The notes: generated from the letters alone by a model not told the origin. A stretch of DNA of 64,000 nt from Sphingomonas swuensis (GCF_039538045.1 NZ_BAABBQ010000001.1:2564001-2628000); one strand, 5' to 3'. Shown: positions 36,395 to 45,965, counted from the first letter of the stretch. A program made the numbers and translations.

Positions 36395-37981
36395 ATGACC
36401 GACGACGCCATCCGCCAGGCCGCCCTCGCCAACAAGACCTGGGTCTATGAGGAAGCCCGCAAGCTCGTCGCCCGCTATCCCGACGGCAAGCCGAACGGCG
36501 AAGCGGTCGTATTCGAGACGGGCTATGGTCCCTCGGGCCTGCCGCACATCGGCACCTTCACCGAGGTCCTTCGCACCACCTGGGTCCGCCGCGCCTACGA
36601 AGTGCTGACCGGCGGAAGGGTGCCGACCCGGCTGATCGCCTTCAGCGACGACATGGACGGGCTGCGCAAGGTCCCCGGCAACATCCCCAATGGCGAGGTC
36701 CTCGAAGGTGCGCTCGGCAAGCCGCTGACCAAGGTCCCCGACCCGTTCGGCTGTCACCCGAGCTTCGCGCACCACAATAACGAGCTTCTTCGCCAGTTCC
36801 TCGACCGCTTCGGCTTCGACTATGAGTTCGTCAGCGCGACCGATGCCTACACGTCGGGCCGCTTCGACGACGCGCTGCGCCAGGTGCTTCGCCACTTCGA
36901 CGACATCCTCGGAGTCATGCTGCCGACCCTGCGCGAGGAGCGCCGGTTGACCTATTCGCCGGTCCTTCCCGTCTCGCCCACCACCGGCCGGGTCCTCCAG
37001 GTGCCCGTCCGCGTGGTCGATGCCGAAGCGGGCACCATCGCCTTCACCGACGAGGATGGCAGCGAGGTCGTCCAGTCGGCGCTCGGCGGGCGCTCCAAGC
37101 TGCAATGGAAGGTCGACTGGGCGATGCGCTGGGTGGCGCTCGGGGTGGACTATGAGATGGCCGGCAAGGACCTGATCGACTCGACGATCCAGTCGGGCAA
37201 GATCGCGCGCATCCTCGGTCGCCGTCCGCCCGAGGGCTTCAACTACGAGATGTTCCTCGACGAAAAGGGCGAGAAGATCTCCAAGACCAAGGGCAACGGC
37301 CTGACGCTAGACGACTGGCTGAAGTATGGCGGCGAGCGGAGCCTCGAATTCTACCTCTTCCGTGAGCCGAAGAAGGCCAAGAACCTTCACCTCGGGCTGA
37401 TTCCGCGCGCGATCGACGATTACTGGCAATTCCGCGGCCGCTGGCCCGAGCAGCCGGTCGAGCAGCGCCTCGGCAATCCGGTGCATCACATCCACGGTGG
37501 GGCGGTGCCCGAGCCCTCGACCCTGCCGCTGTCCTTCGGGCTTCTGCTCAACCTCGCTTCGCTTCCCGGCGTGGCCGACAAGGACACCGCCTGGCGCTTC
37601 GTCCAGCGCTACGCGCCGGAAACCTCTCCCGAGCGCGATCCCGAGCTCGACGAGCTGATCGGCCTCGCCGTCACCTATGCGCGCGACTTCGTGGTGCCGG
37701 GCCTTCAGCGCCGGGCGCCGACCGCAACCGAGACGGCGGCGCTGCAGGACCTCGATGCCTTCCTCGCTGATCTCGCGCCGGATACGCCCGCGGACGAAAT
37801 CCAGAATGGCGTCTTCGAGGTCGGCAAGCGCCACTATGGCAAGGAAGCACTGCGCGACTGGTTCCAGGCCGCCTATGAGACCCTGCTGGGCTCAAGTCAG
37901 GGACCCCGGCTTGGCAGCTTCATCGCCCTCTACGGCATCGACAACAGCCGCCGCCTGATCGCCGAGGCGCTCGCCGCCTGA
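36395..37981 (+). CDS. lysS: Class I lysyl-tRNA synthetase
   Basis: A 528-residue enzyme charging tRNA-Lys. This is the class I (archaeal-type, LysK) form: a Rossmann fold with GYGPSGLPHIGTFTEVLR (HIGH-like, near residue 51) and GEKISKTKGNGLT (KMSKS-like). It is unrelated to the class II LysRS of most bacteria; the class I form is usual in alphaproteobacteria. ATG at 36395 is preferred over an upstream in-frame start at 36359. Confidence 0.95.
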   Translation: MTDDAIRQAALANKTWVYEEARKLVARYPDGKPNGEAVVFETGYGPSGLPHIGTFTEVLRTTWVRRAYEVLTGGRVPTRLIAFSDDMDGLRKVPGNIPNGEVLEGALGKPLTKVPDPFGCHPSFAHHNNELLRQFLDRFGFDYEFVSATDAYTSGRFDDALRQVLRHFDDILGVMLPTLREERRLTYSPVLPVSPTTGRVLQVPVRVVDAEAGTIAFTDEDGSEVVQSALGGRSKLQWKVDWAMRWVALGVDYEMAGKDLIDSTIQSGKIARILGRRPPEGFNYEMFLDEKGEKISKTKGNGLTLDDWLKYGGERSLEFYLFREPKKAKNLHLGLIPRAIDDYWQFRGRWPEQPVEQRLGNPVHHIHGGAVPEPSTLPLSFGLLLNLASLPGVADKDTAWRFVQRYAPETSPERDPELDELIGLAVTYARDFVVPGLQRRAPTATETAALQDLDAFLADLAPDTPADEIQNGVFEVGKRHYGKEALRDWFQAAYETLLGSSQGPRLGSFIALYGIDNSRRLIAEALAA

Positions 37982-38005
37982 GCCGGCGCTGCGCTCAGGC
38001 TCGCG

Positions 38006-39475
38006 CTAGGCAGCCAGGATCTGCGGCGCGCCTTCGGTGAGCTCGCGCCGCACCGCGCCCCAGGATGGGCCCGCGCTGATCCGGAATTGACCGGCCCTGG
38101 CGTTGAGCTTGCCGACCTCCGCCGCGAGGCTCCGGGCCGCGGCCGACGCTTCCTCGACCATCGCCGCATTCTGTTGAGTCGCGCGGTCCATGAAGCCGAC
38201 CGCGCTGCTGATCTCGGCAATCGCCGTCGCCTGCGCCTGGTTGTCGCTGGCGATCGCGGTCAGCAGCTTGTGGACCGCGCCGACGTCGGTGGAGATCTTC
38301 TCCAGTTCGCCGTCGACCTGCCCGACCGCCCGGACCGCAGTGACGATCTCGGTCTGGGTGGTGGTCAGCTGGTCGCGCGCCTTCTTCGCTTCTTCCTCTG
38401 CGCGCATGGCGAGCGCGCTGACGAGGTCTGCGACCACCGCGAAGCCGCGTCCCGCTTCACCCGCGCGGCCAGCCTCGACCGCCGCGTTCATCGCCAGCAC
38501 GCGGGTCTGGAAGGCGATCTTGTCGAGCCCCTCGATGACACTGTCGATGCCCGTCGCGCTGTCGCTGACCGAGCCCATAGCCCGAACGGCTTCGTCGGCG
38601 ACCCTCCGGCCGGTCTCAACGGTCGCGCTGGCCTCGTCGGCCCTACGGACGGTTTGTTCGGCCGAGTCCGAAGTGGCGCGGATGCGCTCGTTCATCTGGC
38701 TGACCGCGGCGCTGGTCTGCTCGAGGCTGGCGGCGGTGCTTTCGGTCCGCCGGGCGAGGTCCTCCGCGGCCTGTGCGATCTCGGATGCGCCGGTGTCGAT
38801 GTGGACCGCGCCCTCGGCGACCCCGCCGATCAGGCCACGGAGCTGCCCGACCGCCGAGTTGAAGTCTTCGCGAATGGTGGAAAAGCTTGCAGGCAGGTCG
38901 CTCAACTCGACGGTGAGGTCGCCTGCGGCCAGTTTCCTCAGTGAGGCGCTCAGTTTCTCGATCGCCTCGTTGCGCTCTACCTGGCTCTGCTCGAAGTAGA
39001 TGGAGACCGACAGCTCCATGTCGAGCAGCGCGGCCTTGACCAGCGCGACGGTCGCGTCCGCCTGGCCTGGTCCTCCCACCTTGCGGCGCAGCCGGTTGGT
39101 CCAGTGATATTCCCGCGCGAGGCCGTGCAGCACATGCTCGAGGACCAGCGCATAGGCACCGATATACCAGCGCGGCTCGAGCCCGATGGCGGCGTGGACC
39201 GAGCCAATGCGCCGCACCCCGGCATGAAACTGCTCGTCGAACTCGCCGCCCGCGATCCGCCCCCAATGCTTCTCCTGCGCCGCTTGCGCCGAATGCATGT
39301 GGCTCGTGTCGCGGAAGAAGCGGCTGGTCGCCGGCGTTGCGCGCACCTTCTCGTAGAATTTGTCGAGGGCCGGTGGGATCAGCCTCCCGAGCAATCCCTG
39401 GATGTCCTTCAGAACGCTACGCTGCCCCGGCGTGAAGTTCATGAACGACAGCCGCGTTGCCATCTCTTCGGACAT
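38006..39475 (-). CDS. Globin-coupled methyl-accepting chemotaxis-type transducer
   Basis: A 489-residue cytosolic sensor. Residues 10-160 form a protoglobin domain with the proximal heme His at 94 in GSVHAAIGLEPRWYIGAY. A HAMP-like linker follows (LRKLAAGDLTVELSDL), then the coiled-coil signalling domain with GRGFAVVADLVSALAMRAEE, the conserved hairpin tip region, and glutamate/alanine-rich flanks. There is no transmembrane segment. It probably senses O2 (or NO/CO) and signals to CheW/CheA or another partner; no che genes are in the window. Confidence 0.9.
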   Translation of the reverse strand: MSEEMATRLSFMNFTPGQRSVLKDIQGLLGRLIPPALDKFYEKVRATPATSRFFRDTSHMHSAQAAQEKHWGRIAGGEFDEQFHAGVRRIGSVHAAIGLEPRWYIGAYALVLEHVLHGLAREYHWTNRLRRKVGGPGQADATVALVKAALLDMELSVSIYFEQSQVERNEAIEKLSASLRKLAAGDLTVELSDLPASFSTIREDFNSAVGQLRGLIGGVAEGAVHIDTGASEIAQAAEDLARRTESTAASLEQTSAAVSQMNERIRATSDSAEQTVRRADEASATVETGRRVADEAVRAMGSVSDSATGIDSVIEGLDKIAFQTRVLAMNAAVEAGRAGEAGRGFAVVADLVSALAMRAEEEAKKARDQLTTTQTEIVTAVRAVGQVDGELEKISTDVGAVHKLLTAIASDNQAQATAIAEISSAVGFMDRATQQNAAMVEEASAAARSLAAEVGKLNARAGQFRISAGPSWGAVRRELTEGAPQILAA

Positions 39476-39580
39476 GCTTCGTTCCGCTCCCCTGGTTCCT
39501 CCACACTCATAGAGGAGCAGGACCGGGAGCGATGGAGCGGACGCGATTTTGACCGCCCCGATGCGGGTCGAATATCCTGC

Positions 39581-41443
39581 TCAGCTTGCCTTGATCGTCG
39601 CGATCCAGCGATCGATCTTCTGCTCGAGCACCGCCAGCGGAAGCGCGCCCGTGCCGAGCACCTGCTCGTGGAAGGCCCGGATGTCGAACTTGGGCCCGAG
39701 CTCTGCCTCGGCCTTGCGCCGCAGCCGCTGGATGGTCAGCGCTCCGATCTTGTAGGCGGTCGCCTGGCTGGGAATGGCGATGTAGCGCTCGACCTCGGCG
39801 GTGGCGTCGGTCTTCCCCATGCTGCTGTGGTCGAGCATGTACTTGATCGACTGGTCGCGGGTCCAACCCTTGGAATGGATGCCCGTGTCGACCACCAGCC
39901 GCATTGCGCGAAGCATCTCGTCGTCGAGAGTCCCCATCCGCTGATAGGGATCCTGGTAGAAGCCCATCTCGTAGCCGAGCGTCTCGGCATAGAGTGCCCA
40001 GCCCTCGACGTAGGCGGTGTTCCCGCCAAACCGCATGAAGGCCGGAAGCGCCTCATTTTCCTGCGCGAGGCTGATCTGAAAGTGGTGCCCCGGCGACCCT
40101 TCGTGGAGGTAGAGCGTGGTCATTCCGGGCGTGGTCCGGCTCGGCAGGTCATAGGCGTTGAAGTAGAAGATGCCCGGCCGCGTGCCGTCGGGGGTTCCGT
40201 TCTGGTAGGATCCACCGGCTTCGAACTTCTCGCGGAACGGCTCATAAGGCCGGATCTCGAGCTTCGCCTTCGGCATAGTCGAGAAGTAGCGCGGGAGCTG
40301 CGCGTCGACCTTCTTGCCGATGTCATAATAGCCCTGCGTCAGCCCCTCGCGGCTCTTCGGCTTGAAGCGCGCGTCGGTGCGCAGATAATTGAAGAAGGCG
40401 GGCAGGCTGCCCTTGAAGCCGGTCTCGGTCCGGACCTTCTCCATCTCGGCGGTGATCCGCGCCACTTCGCTGAGGCCGAGGTCGTGGATCTGCTCGGGGG
40501 TCATGTCGAGTGTGGTCGTCGATCTGATCAGGTAGCGGTACAGCTCGGGCCCGCCCTTCATGTACATCAGCCCGACCCCGTCGCGGGCGCGGGGCAGATA
40601 TTCGGTCCTCAGGAAATCACGGACTCGGGTCAGCGCCGGGCGGATGCCGTCGGCATAGGCCGCCTGATATTCGGCGGTCAGCCGGGTCCGGTCGGCCGCC
40701 GCGACCGTGTCCGGAAACTTGCGGATGGGACCGAGGTAATTGTTCTCGGACGGCTTCTGCTTGAGCTGGTTGTCGAGCTGCTCGATCATGTTGCGGACGG
40801 TCAGCTTGGTGTCGACCACCCCGCTCGCCATGCCTTCGCGCCAGCGGCCGATCGTCGCGTCGAGGTAGCGGACATAGTCGCGGTGCCGCTTCAGATTGTT
40901 CTCATAGTCCGCAAGCGTCTTGAAGGGAGCCGCACCCTCGCCGCTGGCGAGTGTCGGGTAGAAGGTGTGAAGCCCGAAGAAGTGGTTCATCGGCCGCACC
41001 CGGGTCAGCGCGAGCAGGTCGGGCTGGTAGCCGCGAAGCGTGTCCTCGGTGCTGAACTTGAAGACGTCGTAGGCGATCTGGTCGGTTTCGTTCAGCGCCG
41101 CGCGGTTGATCCTCGCAAGGTCGGCGAGGTCCTTCTCGGCAGCGGCCTTCTCCCCAGCGAAATAAGCGTCCGAGATCGAGTCGCCGAGTTGGTCGGCATA
41201 GCGGAAGTCGCCGCGGAACAGCCCGCTCAGCGGATTGCGCTTGAGGCTTGCTTCGTCACTCGCCTGGAACAGCGCGAACAGCTCACGGTGCGCAGCTTCA
41301 GCCCGGGCCGCGGCCTGCTGCGCGGGGTCCGGTTCGGCGACCACAGCGGGCGACGGGCTGGTCGCAACGGGCGCGGTGTCGACCGCCGCGCAGGCGGACA
41401 GGCCGAGGGCGGCGGAACCAAGAAGCAGGAAGCGGCGGATCAT
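39581..41443 (-). CDS. DUF885 family lipoprotein, predicted metallopeptidase
   Basis: A 620-residue protein with a lipoprotein signal (LLLGSAALGLSACAA, Cys near residue 18). The DUF885 signature TLYLHEGSPGHHFQISLAQE carries a HExxxGHH metal-binding-type motif; AYVEGWALYAETLG and QATAYKIGALTIQRLRRKAE are further conserved blocks. The family is thought to be peptidases, and the number of secreted peptidases in this window fits a peptide-degrading lifestyle. Confidence 0.9.
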   Translation of the reverse strand: MIRRFLLLGSAALGLSACAAVDTAPVATSPSPAVVAEPDPAQQAAARAEAAHRELFALFQASDEASLKRNPLSGLFRGDFRYADQLGDSISDAYFAGEKAAAEKDLADLARINRAALNETDQIAYDVFKFSTEDTLRGYQPDLLALTRVRPMNHFFGLHTFYPTLASGEGAAPFKTLADYENNLKRHRDYVRYLDATIGRWREGMASGVVDTKLTVRNMIEQLDNQLKQKPSENNYLGPIRKFPDTVAAADRTRLTAEYQAAYADGIRPALTRVRDFLRTEYLPRARDGVGLMYMKGGPELYRYLIRSTTTLDMTPEQIHDLGLSEVARITAEMEKVRTETGFKGSLPAFFNYLRTDARFKPKSREGLTQGYYDIGKKVDAQLPRYFSTMPKAKLEIRPYEPFREKFEAGGSYQNGTPDGTRPGIFYFNAYDLPSRTTPGMTTLYLHEGSPGHHFQISLAQENEALPAFMRFGGNTAYVEGWALYAETLGYEMGFYQDPYQRMGTLDDEMLRAMRLVVDTGIHSKGWTRDQSIKYMLDHSSMGKTDATAEVERYIAIPSQATAYKIGALTIQRLRRKAEAELGPKFDIRAFHEQVLGTGALPLAVLEQKIDRWIATIKAS

Positions 41444-41480
41444 CGGCGGGGCTTTCGGTCGAGGGGGACGAAAATGGCGG

Positions 41481-41512
41481 AAGGGACGCTGCCGTGGTCG
41501 GCAACGCCCCTT
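41481..41512 (-). terminator. Strong hairpin downstream of the rcnB-like gene
   Basis: A 14-base stem with two G-U pairs and a four-base loop (41481-41494 paired with 41499-41512), located about 20-50 bases past the minus-strand stop at 41534. On the minus strand it is followed by CCGCCATTTTCG, a short T-run. It fits an intrinsic terminator for the rcnB-like gene, before the DUF885 gene starts. Confidence 0.6.
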
Positions 41513-41533
41513 CGATCAACGGTCTCGAGCCGT

Positions 41534-42397
41534 CTACCAGAAGAAATTCGGGATGACGTCCACTACCCGGCCGGTGCGGAGATCGACGAGCAGGGCATCG
41601 TTCCAGTAGCGGACCCAGCGGTAGGGCGCATAGACCGGCGGCAGGCTGTAATAATAGGGATCGGAGATCCAGTAGCGGCTTGAATAGTAGCGCGATGGAA
41701 GCCGCCAATCGAGCTGCCACGGGCGGTAGCGCCAGCCGAACGGGTCAATGTAGATCCCGACGTGGAAGCGGCGGCGATCGCGGTCGCGATGGCGCCGCCA
41801 GTCGTAGCGATGGTCGCGCCGCCATTCCTTGCGCCAGCCTTCGGCGGCGACCCGGTCGCGCAGGCGATCGCCGATCCGCTCGCCACCGCGCTCGCGCTCG
41901 CCGCGATCGCCACGATGCACGACCGGTGGTTGCGGCCGGTCGCGGCGGTCGCCGAACTGGCCGGACGGCCGCTCGGGCCCGCCCGTTGCGGGTTCAGCGA
42001 GCGGCGGAGGGGCGGCCTCGCGGACGCGTGCGGCGACCCGCTCGCGAAACCGCCAGTTGGCAACCCCGTCGGCAGGCGGCTCCCGGTCGCGGCGGCCTTC
42101 GGCGCGCTGGCCGCGAAGCTCTGTCGCCGGCGCGGGCATCGGTAAAGCGGGCTCCGCCATCGCCGGCCGCTCGCGCCTTGGTCGCTCGGGACGCGGCGGT
42201 GCCGGCGGCTCGTCCCGCTCGCTCCGCTGCCAGCGCGCCTCCCGCTGGTCCGACTGTCCGTTGGCCTCGGCGCGCTCGGCCCGCTGCGCCGCGCGTTCCG
42301 CACGACCCATCCGCGGCGTGGGCTCGTCGGGATCGAGCGTGGCAAATGCCGGCGAAGCGGCAGTGAGGAGCAGCATGGCAAGGGCAGTGAGGCGCAT
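41534..42397 (-). CDS. RcnB family protein
   Basis: A 287-residue exported protein: signal peptide (MRLTALAMLLLTAASPAFA), a very long Arg/Glu/Asp/Pro-rich low-complexity middle (about residues 25-200), then the conserved C-terminal RcnB-type domain with LPSRYYSSRYWI, LPPVYAPYRWVRYWNDALLV and DLRTGRVVDVI. RcnB of E. coli is a periplasmic protein affecting Ni/Co efflux; in sphingomonads such proteins are common and of unclear function. Confidence 0.85.
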   Translation of the reverse strand: MRLTALAMLLLTAASPAFATLDPDEPTPRMGRAERAAQRAERAEANGQSDQREARWQRSERDEPPAPPRPERPRRERPAMAEPALPMPAPATELRGQRAEGRRDREPPADGVANWRFRERVAARVREAAPPPLAEPATGGPERPSGQFGDRRDRPQPPVVHRGDRGERERGGERIGDRLRDRVAAEGWRKEWRRDHRYDWRRHRDRDRRRFHVGIYIDPFGWRYRPWQLDWRLPSRYYSSRYWISDPYYYSLPPVYAPYRWVRYWNDALLVDLRTGRVVDVIPNFFW

Positions 42398-42456
42398 GGC
42401 GATGGTTCCGTCGAGGTCGTTCACTCGACTTTCTCTCGCATCGGCTGAGCGGACGA

Positions 42457-42948
42457 TTAACGACCCGAAACGACTTTCGTCGGCGGTACTGGCTTGGACG
42501 GAGACGCGGGAGCGAGGCTGCGCGCCGCACGCTCCACTGCCCGCCGAATTCGGGGCTGCGTGCCGCACGAACAGCGGTTCGGAAGCGCGTCGATCTGCTC
42601 GGCCGTCGGCCGCGCGCTCTGCTGCAGAAGGGCGGCCAGCGCGCAGACGAATCCGGGCGTGCAGAAGCCGCATTGCACGGCTTCCTCCGCAACCAGCGCC
42701 GGCACGATCGGGTGACTGGCCAGGCCCTCGACCGTGGTCACGTCGGCCCCTTCGAGGCTGCCGAGCGGGACGAGGCAGCTGAGCGCCGCATTGCCATCCA
42801 CGATCACCGTGCAGGCGCCGCACTGGCCGCTGCCGCAACCCTGCTTCGTCCCGGTGAGGTTGGCGAGGTCGCGCAAGGCCCACAACAAGGGCATGGCCGG
42901 ATCGGCGGTAAATTCCAGCGCCTGCCCGTTGACCCGCATCTTTGCCAT
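42457..42948 (-). CDS. [2Fe-2S] subunit of a molybdenum hydroxylase (xanthine oxidase family), orphan
   Basis: A 163-residue protein with two [2Fe-2S] clusters. The plant-type cluster ligands are in KQGCGSGQCGACTVIVDG and a downstream Cys, and the second cluster is in VQCGFCTPGFVCAL and RCSCGTQPRIRRAV. It matches the small subunit of isoquinoline oxidoreductase/CO dehydrogenase-type enzymes. The large molybdopterin subunit and FAD subunit are not adjacent: neighbours are rcnB-like and, divergently, an alpha/beta hydrolase. Confidence 0.88.
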   Translation of the reverse strand: MAKMRVNGQALEFTADPAMPLLWALRDLANLTGTKQGCGSGQCGACTVIVDGNAALSCLVPLGSLEGADVTTVEGLASHPIVPALVAEEAVQCGFCTPGFVCALAALLQQSARPTAEQIDALPNRCSCGTQPRIRRAVERAARSLAPASPSKPVPPTKVVSGR

Positions 42949-42996
42949 GGCCCGACCCTAGCCGCGGCCTGGCGATCCTGCCAAGCATCGCTCTCC

Positions 42997-43782
42997 ATGA
43001 CGACCATCGACACCCGCCTCGGCACGATCGGCTACGAACGCAGCGGCAGCAGCGGCATTCCTCTCCTGTTCCTTCATGGCGTGGGCTCCAATCGCCACGC
43101 CTGGGACGGCCAGGTCGAGCGCTTCGGCGCGGAGCGGCTGACACTCGCCATGGACCTGCCCGGCTATGGCGACAGCGCGCTCCTGCCCGGCGCGACCCGC
43201 GACGACTTCGCGGCGGCCGCTCTGGCCTTTCTCGACGCTCTCAGCATCGAGCGGGCGCATGTCTGCGGCCTGTCGCTCGGCGGCGTCCTCGCGATCGCGA
43301 TGCACGCCCAGGCTCCGGAAAGGATCGCGTCCTTGATCCTCGCCGACACCTTCGCCTGTCATCCCGAGGGCGAGGCGATCCTTGCCCGCTCGCTGGCCGG
43401 CATGGAGGCACTGGGCATGCGTGGCCTCGCCGAAAGCCGCGCCGATGCCCTCCTCGCCCAGCCGGCAGCGGCCGCGGTAAAGACCGCCGTGATCGAGACC
43501 ATGGCCGCCATCGACCCCGCGGCCTACGTGCTGGCCGCGAAGGCGGTGTGGCTCGCCGACCAGCGCCGCGAGGCGCGAGCCATCGAATGTCCCACGCTCA
43601 TCCTGTGCGGGAGCGAGGACCGGATCACGCCGCCTTCGCTGTCGGACGAGCTCAAGGACCTCATTGCCCACGCCACCCTCGTCGAGATCACGGGCGCGGG
43701 GCACCTGCCGAACCTCGAGCAGCCCGCCATCTTCGACCGCATCGTGGCGGCATTCCTCTCCGGAGTGGATGAGAAAGCATAG
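42997..43782 (+). CDS. Alpha/beta-fold hydrolase
   Basis: A 261-residue hydrolase of the 3-oxoadipate enol-lactonase/esterase type. Oxyanion region LLFLHGVGSNRHAW, nucleophile VCGLSLGGVLAIA, acid in LCGSEDRITPPS, His in TGAGHLPNLEQP. There is no signal peptide. The substrate is unknown. It is divergent from the [2Fe-2S] protein gene across 48 bp, where both promoters must lie. Confidence 0.87.
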   Translation: MTTIDTRLGTIGYERSGSSGIPLLFLHGVGSNRHAWDGQVERFGAERLTLAMDLPGYGDSALLPGATRDDFAAAALAFLDALSIERAHVCGLSLGGVLAIAMHAQAPERIASLILADTFACHPEGEAILARSLAGMEALGMRGLAESRADALLAQPAAAAVKTAVIETMAAIDPAAYVLAAKAVWLADQRREARAIECPTLILCGSEDRITPPSLSDELKDLIAHATLVEITGAGHLPNLEQPAIFDRIVAAFLSGVDEKA

Positions 43783-43847
43783 CCTTACCGGCCCTTTAAC
43801 CAAGGACTTCAAGCCGTTCTTCGCCTTGTCCTGCGAGATTGCAGGAC

Positions 43848-44795
43848 ATGGACAGGAAGGCCCTTCTTCTTGCCGCCCTTGGCGCGGCGGCGCTGCTCGG
43901 ACCGGCCCCCGCCGTCGCGCAGAGCGCCTCGCCCTATGCAGTAAGCGCCTCGGCGGTACGCAAGAGCGAGGCCCTGCTCGGCACCGGCAGCAAGCTTGCC
44001 GCCCTGCTCGCCCAGCAAGGCGGCACGTCCGCCCCGCCTGCGTCTGCCGCGCTTCAGCCGGCCTCCTTCGCCATGGCCGCCAGCTATTCCCGCCCGCGGC
44101 TCGCGCTTCGCCGGGCAGCGATCACCAGCGGCCGACCCGACGTCTTCGGTTCGGTCGCGTTGCCGGTTACGTCGACCCCGCTCGATCGCCGCTGGAACGC
44201 GGTGGTGAGCCGCTCCGCCACCGGAACGAGCGCCTCCTGGGCAGCGTCGCTCCGCGAGCGCCCCGAGGCCGAGCGCATCGAGCTCGTCAACCGCTTCGTC
44301 AACGCGCGTATCTCCTTCATCGATGACGAGCGGTTGTTCGGTCGTGCGGACGTCTGGCAGAGCGCTTCGGACTCGCTTGGTCGCGGCCGCGGCGACTGCG
44401 AGGATTATGCGATCGCCAAGCTGCAGCTGCTCCGCGCCGCCGGCTTCGAGGCCCGCGACCTGTATCTGGTGATCCTGAAGGACCTCGTACGCCGCAGCGA
44501 CCATGCCGTGCTTGCGGTGCAAAGCGAAGGTCGGCTGTGGGTGCTCGACAATGGCACCGACCGGGTGACCGACAGCGCCGACATCGTCGATTATCGCCCG
44601 ATCTTCAGCTACTCGGCCGGACATCGCTGGACCCATGGCTACCGCCGCTCGGCCGAGCCGCCCCTGGTGCTCGCGTCGGCGACCCCCGCCGAGAGTGCCC
44701 TGCCCGTTCCGGCTGCCGCGCCGGCCGACAATGCCTCGTCAGAGCCGCGCTTCACGGTCAGCGAAGCCGACTTTCCGGCGGCGCTGCTCGGCTGA
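43848..44795 (+). CDS. lapG: LapG-type transglutaminase-like cysteine protease
   Basis: A 315-residue periplasmic protein with signal peptide (LLLAALGAAALLGPAPAVAQ). The C-terminal half is the bacterial transglutaminase-like cysteine proteinase domain: Cys184 in GRGDCEDYAIAKL, His219 in RRSDHAVLAV and Asp234 in WVLDNGTDRV, with spacing like Pseudomonas LapG. LapG releases giant adhesins by cutting their N-terminal anchor when c-di-GMP is low. Here it converges, 12 bp apart, on the secretion operon of a giant adhesin, which is the best support for the name. No LapD-like controller is in the window. Confidence 0.82.
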   Translation: MDRKALLLAALGAAALLGPAPAVAQSASPYAVSASAVRKSEALLGTGSKLAALLAQQGGTSAPPASAALQPASFAMAASYSRPRLALRRAAITSGRPDVFGSVALPVTSTPLDRRWNAVVSRSATGTSASWAASLRERPEAERIELVNRFVNARISFIDDERLFGRADVWQSASDSLGRGRGDCEDYAIAKLQLLRAAGFEARDLYLVILKDLVRRSDHAVLAVQSEGRLWVLDNGTDRVTDSADIVDYRPIFSYSAGHRWTHGYRRSAEPPLVLASATPAESALPVPAAAPADNASSEPRFTVSEADFPAALLG

Positions 44796-44807
44796 TCCAG
44801 TTGCGGC

Positions 44808-45965
44808 TCAGCGCTCGGTCAGCGCGTCGCTCTTGGCCTTGAGGACCGGCTTCAGGAGATAGGTGAGGATCGACTTGCGACCGGTGATGATCTGCGTGTC
44901 GGTCATCATGCCGGGCGTGATGGGAAGCCGCCGTCCCGCCGTCGTCAGATAGGCGCGCCCGGTCTCGACGATGACGTTGAAATAGGCCTCGCGGGTGGTC
45001 TCGTCGTAGATCGAGTCGGCACTGACCTGGACGACCTTGCCCTCGAGCCCGCCGTAGATGGAGAAGTCGTAGGCGGTGACCTTCACCAGCGCTCGGTCGC
45101 CGACCTTGATGAAGGCAATGTCGCTCGGCTTGACCCGTGTCTCGATCAGCAGGCGGTCGCCCATGGGGACCACTTCCATGATCTTCTGCCCGGCCTGGAC
45201 GAAGCCGCCGCGGGTGGTGATCTGGACGTCGTTGACGACGCCGTCGACCGGCGAGCGCAATTCGGCCCGGTTGAGCCGTCCCTGCGCGCCGCGCAGGGTC
45301 TGGGTGTTGACCGCGATCTTCTGCGTGACCTGGCTACGCTCGTTGAGGGCATCCTGACGGAATTGCGCGCTCGCCTCCGCGGCCTGAGCGCGCGCCTCGT
45401 TCACCGCGGCGAGCGCCCGGCCCTGCTGTTCGCGGGCGGCCGCGATCCGCCCCTGCAGATCGACGACTTCGCGCTGCGCGTCGGCAAGCTCGGTCTGGGG
45501 CACGATGCTCTTGGCGGCGAGCGGGGCCAGCCGATTCACATTGTCCTGCGCGAGCCGAAGGCTCTGCCCGAGCGAGTTGATGGTCGCGGCGGCCTCGGCC
45601 GCCTCGCGGCGGCGCTGCTCGGCCGTGGCTCCGAGCGCGCCCAGCCGACCCGACAGCGCACCACGCCGGGCCGCGAGGAGCGCGCCCTCGTCGCCGGCAA
45701 CCCCGCTCCCGCCAACCCCGCCCTCGGCACCGAGCCGGTTCGCGCGCTGTTGCAGCGCCTGCGTCTCGGCCTCGATCTGTCCCAGCTCCGAGCTCGACTG
45801 CGTGTCGTCGAGCCGAACCAGCAACTGGCCCCGGCTCACGCGCTCGCCGCCGCGGACGAGGATCTCGCGAACCACTGCCGGCTCGGCCGACTGGACCAGC
45901 TGCACCTTGCTCGACGGGATGACCTTGCCCTGGCCGTGCGTCACCTCGTCGACGTGGGCGATCAT
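44808..45965 (-). CDS. HlyD-family type I secretion periplasmic adaptor (LapC-like)
   Basis: 385 residues from the first canonical ATG. Barrel-sandwich halves (GQGKVIPSSKVQLVQSAEP; SPVDGVVNDVQITTRG) flank a long coiled coil, and KVGDRALVKVTAYDFSIYGG and TPGMMTDTQIITGRKSILTYL mark the HlyD C-terminus. The membrane anchor RIILFSAIGFFLFLAW lies in frame just upstream of this ATG, so the real protein must start earlier. The frame is open to about 46168 but has no ATG, GTG or TTG there. Candidates are CTG at 46031, ATC codons near 46085, or ATA at 46106 overlapping the SleB stop. Confidence 0.85.
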   Translation of the reverse strand: MIAHVDEVTHGQGKVIPSSKVQLVQSAEPAVVREILVRGGERVSRGQLLVRLDDTQSSSELGQIEAETQALQQRANRLGAEGGVGGSGVAGDEGALLAARRGALSGRLGALGATAEQRRREAAEAAATINSLGQSLRLAQDNVNRLAPLAAKSIVPQTELADAQREVVDLQGRIAAAREQQGRALAAVNEARAQAAEASAQFRQDALNERSQVTQKIAVNTQTLRGAQGRLNRAELRSPVDGVVNDVQITTRGGFVQAGQKIMEVVPMGDRLLIETRVKPSDIAFIKVGDRALVKVTAYDFSIYGGLEGKVVQVSADSIYDETTREAYFNVIVETGRAYLTTAGRRLPITPGMMTDTQIITGRKSILTYLLKPVLKAKSDALTER

